From Halobacteriales archaeon QH_10_65_19 (lineage in GTDB: Archaea > Halobacteriota > Halobacteria > Halobacteriales > Haloarculaceae): DNA of 11,293 bases. Location of the stretch: contig PXQK01000131.1 of assembly GCA_003022085.1 (NCBI GenBank), positions 1 to 11,293 on the forward strand, given 5' to 3'. The notes beneath the pieces were generated by a model. That model saw only the letters and a program-made list of their open reading frames with translations. It made no database searches and was not told the origin of the DNA. The position numbers and the translations under genes are program-made. Shown one piece after another: positions 6,780-11,293 of the stretch; the first letter of the stretch is position 1; every line of letters begins with the position of its first letter.

Positions 6780-6837
6780 GTGACTGTTGTGAGTCGGTAC
6801 GGGATCGACCGCTGCGGTCGACCCGGGAAACAGTCAC
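6780..6837. repeat. Nested inverted repeat between acetamidase and cyclase genes
   Basis: The outer arms GTGACTGTT (6780-6788) and AACAGTCAC (6829-6837) are perfect 9-bp complements. Inside them, GGATCGACCG (6802-6811) and CGGTCGACCC (6815-6824) form a second stem with one mismatch and a 3-nt loop. The whole element fills the 133-bp spacer after the acetamidase stop (6859-6861) and upstream of the cyclase promoter. It could be a transcript-end hairpin, a regulator-binding site or a cruciform. Confidence 0.6.
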
Positions 6838-6858
6838 TATGAGACACCGTCAGCCCCG

Positions 6859-7818
6859 TCACGCGGGGAAGATGTCTTCGGGAACGTGTGAGGAGACAGT
6901 CCAGTTCGGACGGTCGACGACCTCGTTGATCTTCAGGTCGGCGGCGACCGACGTGAGGATGTATGCGTCGTGGGCCGACAACCCCTGTTCGTTCTGGAGG
7001 TGTTCGACCATCGACAGAGTCGCCTTGCGCGTTGCCTCCATCAGGTCGTTGCTGATCCCCGTTGTGGCGTACGTGGGGACGTCACCGCGGGAGGCACTGC
7101 CGGACGGCATCCGGTACTGGGGCTGGGAGATGTCACGATCCGAAACAACGCCGACGCGAACGTCGAGCGACAGCGGCGTCTCGATGGCCCCGCCACAGAT
7201 TTCGCCGTCGCCCTGTGCTGCGTGGCCGTCGCCGATGCTCAGCAGCGCACCCTCGACCTCGACGGGGAGATACAGCGTTGTTCCCGCGGTGAGGTGTTTG
7301 GTGTCCATGTTCCCGCCGGCGTCGTGCGGTGGTCCCATGTCCCGTCCCGTCTCGTCTACGGGTGCGAGACCGATCGTTCCCGGAAACGGATCCAGGGGAA
7401 CCTCGATACCGTCGACGAACTCCCCGACGCCGTCTCCGAGTCGCCAGTAGTGGAGCCCCCACTCCTCGAACTCCTCGTACAGCAGCCCGAACTCGTCCTC
7501 CCGGGGGCGGAACGTCGTCCAGCCCCAGTCGTCGTGCTCTGCGTCCAGAATCTCGACGGCAAGCACGTCACCGGGGCGCGCCCCCTCGACCGCGACCGGC
7601 CCGGTTATCGGCATTCCCCCCTCGCGCTGTGCGAGTGCGTCGGGGACCTCTTGGGCGGTGGTGTCCTCGTCGATGAGACCGTCCCAGGCATCCCGGCACC
7701 TGAAGGAGACGGTGTCACCCGACTCGACGTCTGCAACCGGCTCGATTGTCCGGTCCCACTCGGAGTGAACGTTGTCGTCGGTCGCGGGAATCGAACGGTC
7801 GACCGTGTATTCCGTCAT
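6859..7818 (-). CDS. Acetamidase/formamidase family protein
   Basis: About 319 residues, typical of the FmdA/AmdA family, which hydrolyses short amides (formamide, acetamide) to the carboxylate and ammonia in the cytoplasm. Features in order, numbered from the ATG at 7818: GDTVSFRCRDAWDG (34-47), GPVAVEGARPGDVLAVEILD (73-92), PFPGTIGLAP (144-153), PPHDAGGNMDTKHL (163-176), YLPVEVEGALLSIGDGHAAQ (183-202), and GDGEICGGAIET (203-214) with the conserved acidic residues. No expected motif is missing. A TATA box lies at -30 to -26 from ATG 7818. A second ATG at 7824 would add two residues but sits too close to the box for a leaderless start. The frame stays open much further upstream, but that part is basic and not protein-like. 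An amide of the compound degraded here is a plausible substrate. Confidence 0.9.
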   Translation of the reverse strand: MTEYTVDRSIPATDDNVHSEWDRTIEPVADVESGDTVSFRCRDAWDGLIDEDTTAQEVPDALAQREGGMPITGPVAVEGARPGDVLAVEILDAEHDDWGWTTFRPREDEFGLLYEEFEEWGLHYWRLGDGVGEFVDGIEVPLDPFPGTIGLAPVDETGRDMGPPHDAGGNMDTKHLTAGTTLYLPVEVEGALLSIGDGHAAQGDGEICGGAIETPLSLDVRVGVVSDRDISQPQYRMPSGSASRGDVPTYATTGISNDLMEATRKATLSMVEHLQNEQGLSAHDAYILTSVAADLKINEVVDRPNWTVSSHVPEDIFPA

Positions 7819-7843
7819 GACCATCTGTACGATGAATCGACTG

Positions 7844-7849
7844 TTATAG
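7844..7849 (-). promoter_or_regulatory. TATA box of the acetamidase gene
   Basis: The minus strand reads CTATAA, with TATAA at -30 to -26 relative to ATG 7818. This supports that start and a leaderless transcript. Confidence 0.6.
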
Positions 7850-7967
7850 CTTGGCATGCGCGCCGAGGACAGAGCTGTCAATCCACGGAGATTCTTGCGA
7901 ACGTCTCTCCGCCGTGGGCTCGATCCCTCACCCTCGGCCAGGTCACTTGGAGCGGTCGAAGTCCGGG

Positions 7968-8142
7968 TCTTTGACCCACTCCGCACTGGTAACGGCATCG
8001 AGCAGTGGTCTCGGCAAGGCGTCGGCGACAGTGCTGGCCAGAGCAAACGTCGTCATCAACGGTCGAGACGACCGTCTCCGAGTTCGGAGGACTCGACCAC
8101 CTCGTCACGTCCGCCGGCGGGTCCACCAAATCGACTCTGTGA
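7968..8142 (+). pseudogene. Short-chain dehydrogenase relic
   Basis: From 7983 one plus frame reads ALVTASSSGLGKASATVLA then RANVVINGRDDRL, the start of an SDR enzyme with its TxxxGxG cofactor loop. At about 8074 the homology jumps to the next frame as VSEFGGLDHLVTSAGG, the segment that normally lies some 40 residues later (the NNAG-equivalent strand), and ends in TGA at 8140-8142. The part between is deleted, one or two residues are lost before ANVV, and the catalytic Ser-Tyr-Lys half is absent. It is not a copy of the intact SDR gene at 9472, because the cofactor loop is TASSSGLGKA here and TGGAAGIGRG there. It occupies most of the 371-bp gap between the acetamidase and hydroxyacid dehydrogenase genes; I see no other gene in that gap. 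Confidence 0.8.
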
Positions 8143-8159
8143 CAGTCACGCACGACCCT
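8142..8159 (+). repeat. 18-bp direct repeat, left copy
   Basis: ACAGTCACGCACGACCCT occurs exactly here and at 9402-9419. This copy starts on the last base of the SDR relic's stop codon and lies about 30 bp beyond the 3' end of the hydroxyacid dehydrogenase gene. Confidence 0.9.
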
Positions 8160-8189
8160 CGTCGCGTCACGGACTCCGTTTAGGGGGAG

Positions 8190-9203
8190 TCAGTTTTCGG
8201 TAACCTTTGCCGACGGAACGGGCTTGTCGGCGGCCGGGTCGTTCACCTGGTTTCGAAACTCCGTCTCCACGCCGCCGTCGAGCTGTTCGACGTTGTGAGC
8301 GACGATATCGGCCAGGCGGTCCCAGTGTTTCGGTGTGTGACCGCCGACGTGTGGCGTGATGAGGACGTTCCCCATCTGCCAGAGCGGGCTGTCGGCGGGG
8401 AGTGGTTCCGGGTCGGTGACGTCGAGTGCGGCGCCGTTGATGTCGTTTTTCTGCAGGGCGGAGACCAGCGCGTCCGTGTCGACGACACTGCCTCGACAGA
8501 CGTTGATGACGTACGCGCTCGGTGGGAGGGTGTTGAGTTCGGCCTTACCGACCAGCTTCCGGGTCGTCTCGGACAACGGTGTCGACAGTACGAGGTAATC
8601 CGTCTCCGCAAACGCACGGTGGACGCTGTCCTTGTCGAGGCCGTATACCTCGTCAGTTGGGCCGCCTTTTTCCGGTGTGTACCGGATGCCGATCGTCCTG
8701 ACGTCCATCCCGTCGAGGCGGCCGACGAACTCGGTGCCGATTGCGCCCAGTCCGACAACCGTCACGGTGCTTCCCTTCAGTTCGCCGGGCTGATAGTGGC
8801 GCCACTCGTGATGCCTGTTACGCTGCCATCCCGTGTGGAGCTGCCGGGCGAACATGAGACAGTAGCCGAGTGCTTGCTCGGCGATTCCCGGTGCGTGGAT
8901 GCCAGCAGCGTTGGACACGACGACGCCCCGCCCCGTCAGCTCCTCCATCGGGAGGTGATTGTACCCTGACGATGCGGCCACGAACAGCTCGAGTTCCTCC
9001 GCGTGTCCGAGAAGGTCGGAATCCATCGTCACCCCGGTTGCGACGGGCGCGTTCTGGATCAACTCCCGTTCTTTTTTCGGTGTATCCGCGTGGACGACGG
9101 TGTGGTTCGGCAGTTTCTCCTGGAGGACCTCGGTGTACGACCGGGTCGATAGCCCCTCCGTCTTTTTTCGTAATACAACCACGTCCGGATCTACTTTGCT
9201 CAT
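8190..9203 (-). CDS. NAD(P)-dependent D-2-hydroxyacid dehydrogenase
   Basis: A 337-residue member of the D-isomer 2-hydroxyacid dehydrogenase family, which interconverts 2-oxo acids and D-2-hydroxy acids. It shows the N-terminal substrate domain (about 5-100), the NAAGIHAPGIAEQALG hinge (98-113), the Rossmann motif VVGLGAIG (149-156), and the catalytic triad: R237 in NVCRGSVVD, E266 in DPEPLP and H285 in TPHVGGHTP. All three catalytic residues are present. The residue after the second Rossmann strand region is Arg (GIRYTP, 172-177), which suggests possible NADP use, as in GhrA-like members, but this is a guess. The start is ATG 9203, with a GCGAGG Shine-Dalgarno sequence about 5 nt upstream, so unlike its neighbours it may have a short leader. 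The gene is bracketed by the 18-bp direct repeats. Its role here is probably to process an oxo or hydroxy acid released by the hydrolases. Confidence 0.9.
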   Translation of the reverse strand: MSKVDPDVVVLRKKTEGLSTRSYTEVLQEKLPNHTVVHADTPKKERELIQNAPVATGVTMDSDLLGHAEELELFVAASSGYNHLPMEELTGRGVVVSNAAGIHAPGIAEQALGYCLMFARQLHTGWQRNRHHEWRHYQPGELKGSTVTVVGLGAIGTEFVGRLDGMDVRTIGIRYTPEKGGPTDEVYGLDKDSVHRAFAETDYLVLSTPLSETTRKLVGKAELNTLPPSAYVINVCRGSVVDTDALVSALQKNDINGAALDVTDPEPLPADSPLWQMGNVLITPHVGGHTPKHWDRLADIVAHNVEQLDGGVETEFRNQVNDPAADKPVPSAKVTEN

Positions 9204-9208
9204 AGCAT

Positions 9209-9214
9209 CCTCGC
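9209..9214 (-). promoter_or_regulatory. Shine-Dalgarno sequence of the hydroxyacid dehydrogenase
   Basis: The minus strand reads GCGAGG, ending 5 nt before ATG 9203. It selects this ATG over an out-of-frame ATG at 9219. Upstream, GAGTAATCTATG (about 9239-9250) is the only AT-rich element that could act as a promoter for a leader of about 15 nt. Confidence 0.45.
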
Positions 9215-9401
9215 AGCATTGAATGGGCAGCTTCTGGTCATAGATTACTCGGTTGGTTGAGTTGGGATGTCGTGTGTATTAATATCTTTGATTGCTCTGT
9301 GTCATATTAGGGCGAGGGCCGGGGCCGGCTCCCAGAGAAGCGGCCGTACAGTCGGCCACGCACCCGGTCACAGCAGTCAGTGTGCGCCCCGGAGGGCCTA
9401 C

Positions 9402-9419
9402 ACAGTCACGCACGACCCT
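9402..9419 (+). repeat. 18-bp direct repeat, right copy
   Basis: Exact copy of the 8142-8159 sequence, ending 19 bp upstream of the TATA box of the intact SDR gene. The two copies enclose a segment of about 1.24 kb containing only the hydroxyacid dehydrogenase gene and its promoter region. Confidence 0.9.
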
Positions 9420-9438
9420 ACGAGAACACACAGAGGAG

Positions 9439-9447
9439 TATATTTAT
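9439..9447 (+). promoter_or_regulatory. TATA box of the SDR gene
   Basis: TATATTTAT at -33 to -25 relative to ATG 9472, the strongest archaeal promoter element in the window. Its position predicts a leaderless mRNA. Confidence 0.75.
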
Positions 9448-9453
9448 CTGGGG

Positions 9454-9471
9454 ACCCCGTGAACTCGGGGT
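9454..9471 (+). promoter_or_regulatory. Operator-like inverted repeat at the SDR transcription start
   Basis: ACCCCG (9454-9459) and CGGGGT (9466-9471) are perfect 6-bp arms around TGAACT. The repeat occupies exactly the gap between the TATA box and the ATG, where a bound repressor would block polymerase. If the transcript is leaderless the repeat is not in the mRNA, which favours a DNA-binding site over an RNA hairpin. Confidence 0.45.
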
Positions 9472-10245
9472 ATGCGATTGGACGGACTGTCAGCAGTCGT
9501 CACCGGCGGTGCAGCAGGTATTGGACGGGGTATCGCGGTTCAACTCGCCGAAGAAGGGGCGGATGTCGCGGTGGCGGACCTCCGGGAGGAGCCGCTGATG
9601 GATTTCGAGCAGACACCGACTCACGAACGTATCGCGGAGATGGGACAGACGAGCTGTTTCATCGAGACTGACGTCTCCAACGAGGTCGAGGCCGAAGCGA
9701 TGGTACAGACGGCGGCGGAGAGTCTCGGGGGGGTCGACATCCTCGTCAACAACGCAGGCACAAACAGGGAGGGATCGGTCGAACACCAGTCCTACGAGGA
9801 CTGGCGCGAGGTGTTCTCGGTCAACCTCGACGGGGTCTTCCTCTGCTCGAAGTACATCCCGCACCTCCGGGAGAGCGACCACTCCCGAATCATCAACATC
9901 TCGTCGCAGGTCGCGTTCGTCGCCTGGCCGCGAAACGCCGCCTACGACGCCTCGAAAGCCGCGGTGTCACACCTCACCAGGCAGATGGCCGTGGACCTCT
10001 CGCCGGACGACATCACCGTGAATGCCATCTGTCCTGGCCCGATCAAGACCAAGAAGATGAAAGAGTCGCTCGCGGAGTTCGAGATACGGAACCGATACGA
10101 CGAGAAGACGCTCACGTCGTTCGTCGGCGAGCCGGAGGACATCGGCAGAGCAGCCGTCTACCTGGCTAGCGACGCGGGCCGGTACGTGAATGGACACAAC
10201 CTCGTCGTCGATGGCGGCTGGCTGGCAGGCGATTTTTTCGGCTGA
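9472..10245 (+). CDS. Short-chain dehydrogenase/reductase (SDR, classical type)
   Basis: A 257-residue classical SDR that oxidises or reduces a hydroxyl/carbonyl with NAD(P). Motifs: cofactor loop TGGAAGIGRG (11-20), D36 at the end of the second strand (VAVADLRE), which favours NAD(H), NNAG (93-96), N118, catalytic S145, Y158 and K162 (YDASK), and PGPIKT (188-193) after the active site; the C-terminus has the usual VNGHNLVVDGGW. All four catalytic residues (N, S, Y, K) are present. A loop of about ten residues after D36 is slightly longer than usual. The substrate is not predictable. The gene has its own strong promoter with an operator-like repeat, points away from the hydroxyacid dehydrogenase gene and converges with the M19 gene. 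A T6 tract at 10233-10238, just before the stop, could help termination. Confidence 0.92.
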   Translation: MRLDGLSAVVTGGAAGIGRGIAVQLAEEGADVAVADLREEPLMDFEQTPTHERIAEMGQTSCFIETDVSNEVEAEAMVQTAAESLGGVDILVNNAGTNREGSVEHQSYEDWREVFSVNLDGVFLCSKYIPHLRESDHSRIINISSQVAFVAWPRNAAYDASKAAVSHLTRQMAVDLSPDDITVNAICPGPIKTKKMKESLAEFEIRNRYDEKTLTSFVGEPEDIGRAAVYLASDAGRYVNGHNLVVDGGWLAGDFFG

Positions 10246-10317
10246 CGGACCGGAACTCCACTCGGGACGCTCCCGGTGCTCCACGCGGACCGTCGTAGCC
10301 CTCCCAACCGGCCTCTC

Positions 10318-11293
10318 TCACTCCCAGACGGTGCCAAACAGCTCCAGGAGGTTGTCCCGCATGATCTGCTGGATCTCTGTGTCGGAGTACCCCCGTTCGA
10401 CCAGTCCGCGGACGAGATTGTCCAGTTCAGTGTACCGGGACAACCCCTCCGGGTACGGATCCATCCTGTCGGTCGGCCCATCGCCGTACACCTCGGGGTG
10501 TGTTTTCCGCCACGTTGCGAGGTTCGATCCCGGGGAGATCGATCCCTCGTCGAGCGTTCGGTCGCTCATATCCCCGCCGAACGCGACGCTGTCGACGCCG
10601 CCGACCTCGACCGCGTGGTCGATGTGGTCGAGAACGTCGTGGACCGTGGCGGGCAACACCTCGTGACTCTGTGGATCCCGCTTGACAACGGGTGGAAACG
10701 GCGTGATACAGTTCACGCCGCCGCTGTCGGCCACCGCCGCAAGCTGCGCGTCGGTCTTTGCCCGCCCCTGTGAGCGCGCAAGCGTACGACAGCCGATGTG
10801 TGACTGAACTACTGGGCCGGTCGAATGCTCGACGACGTCCATCGTCGTGGCGTCGTTGCAGTGGGCGGTGTCCAGCAGAATTCCCCGGTCGTTACACAGC
10901 GCTACCGCCTCCCGGCCCAGCATTGTCAGCCCGCCGGGGCGCTGCTCACAACAGCCATCACCAAGCGTGTTACCCCGGTTGTACGTGAGGTCGACGATCC
11001 GAACGCCGAGGTCGTCGATTACCCGCAGCCTGTCGAGGTCGTCGCCGATCCAGTTCGCACCCTGGAAGCCGAGGATGATCCCCGTTCGTCCCGACTCTGT
11101 GGCGGTTTCTATGTCCTTGACCGACTCGACCAGCAGATAGTTGTCCCGGCTGTCCCGGACCCTGTCACGGATCTCGACGACACCGGCGGTCGTTTCCTCG
11201 AAGTCGAACGACGGCCCGCCAACTGTCAGGTTACCGGCGACCACCCCCGCGTTCGGGAGGCGGTCCCGGTAATCGGGATCATCGAGGTAGTAC
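10318..11293 (-). CDS. M19 dipeptidase (membrane/renal dipeptidase family) homologue, 5'-truncated by window edge
   Basis: The frame is open to the right edge (it begins ...YYLDDPDYRDRLPNAG), so the N-terminus with the first HxD metal motif lies outside; the GTG at 11244 is internal to the homology. About 324 residues are visible. M19 enzymes are TIM-barrel hydrolases that cleave dipeptides, often with D-residues or dehydro-residues, using two zinc ions. Visible landmarks: GIILGFQGANW, GVRIVDLTYN, GILLDTAHCND (His of the SH motif kept), VVQSHIGCRTL (second His kept), and VGGVDSVAFGGDMSD (Asp kept). The Glu that bridges both metals in the usual GxEG motif is Gln (codon 11062-11064); I recall the same Gln in other archaeal and bacterial M19-like proteins, so it probably marks a subfamily. 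The family fits the island's peptide/amide hydrolase theme. It converges with the SDR gene, with a 72-bp gap. Confidence 0.85.
   Translation of the reverse strand, partial: YYLDDPDYRDRLPNAGVVAGNLTVGGPSFDFEETTAGVVEIRDRVRDSRDNYLLVESVKDIETATESGRTGIILGFQGANWIGDDLDRLRVIDDLGVRIVDLTYNRGNTLGDGCCEQRPGGLTMLGREAVALCNDRGILLDTAHCNDATTMDVVEHSTGPVVQSHIGCRTLARSQGRAKTDAQLAAVADSGGVNCITPFPPVVKRDPQSHEVLPATVHDVLDHIDHAVEVGGVDSVAFGGDMSDRTLDEGSISPGSNLATWRKTHPEVYGDGPTDRMDPYPEGLSRYTELDNLVRGLVERGYSDTEIQQIMRDNLLELFGTVWE

Noticed and set aside
6970..7974. 334-codon plus-strand frame opposite the acetamidase gene
   Set aside because: It is a shadow of the acetamidase frame and has no family signature.
7857..8046. N-terminal extension of the acetamidase frame
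   Set aside because: The added residues are basic and low-complexity, lie upstream of the TATA box and overlap the SDR relic on the other strand.
9342..9357. GGCCG/CGGCC inverted repeat upstream of the SDR gene
   Set aside because: It is a five-base GC-only stem in GC-rich DNA, distant from either start codon, with nothing to support a role.
10246..10317. Gap between the convergent SDR and M19 genes
   Set aside because: I saw no convincing stem plus T tract in this 72-bp spacer, so no terminator is called there.

Overview
The window is haloarchaeal (class Halobacteria). It is GC-rich and its encoded proteins are Asp/Glu-rich and Lys-poor. A Tat-dependent lipoprotein precursor with an RR motif and a lipobox sits at the left edge. 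Most genes have an archaeal TATA-like box about 25-31 nt upstream of the start codon, which is the pattern of leaderless haloarchaeal transcripts. Genus cannot be told from the sequence alone.

Layout, left to right: (1) 1-221, minus, start of a secreted lipoprotein, probably a solute-binding protein, with a long Gly-Asn linker running off the edge; (2) 222-457, divergent promoter region with an unusual leader carrying two strong Shine-Dalgarno motifs; (3) 458-2362, plus, M28-type peptidase homologue with a C-terminal winged-helix-like domain; (4) 2427-3908, minus, M20-family protein that has lost most metal ligands; (5) 3945-4277, minus, relic of an aspartate-type aminotransferase with collapsed internal deletions; (6) 4348-5862, minus, M32 carboxypeptidase homologue with Gly at the usual third zinc ligand; (7) 5931-6725, minus, cyclase / kynurenine-formamidase-like hydrolase; (8) 6726-6858, spacer with a nested inverted repeat; (9) 6859-7818, minus, acetamidase/formamidase; (10) about 7968-8142, plus, relic of a short-chain dehydrogenase; (11) 8190-9203, minus, D-2-hydroxyacid dehydrogenase, bracketed by an exact 18-bp direct repeat; (12) 9472-10245, plus, intact short-chain dehydrogenase with an operator-like inverted repeat between TATA and start; (13) 10318-11293, minus, M19 dipeptidase homologue open at the right edge.

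Taken together this looks like an accessory catabolic island: an uptake lipoprotein, six amide/peptide-bond hydrolase-type proteins from unrelated families (M28, M20, M32, cyclase, acetamidase, M19) and two NAD(P)-type dehydrogenases. That is the composition expected for breakdown of an imported amide-, N-acyl- or peptide-like compound to a hydroxy/keto acid, but the substrate cannot be read from the sequence. The genes appear to be transcribed mostly one by one rather than as a single operon. Two dead genes and an exact direct repeat show that the region has been rearranged. The most unusual feature is that four of the six hydrolase-type proteins (M28, M20, M32, M19) are intact reading frames but carry substitutions at residues that normally bind the catalytic metals; the cyclase keeps its ligands and the acetamidase keeps its family motifs.
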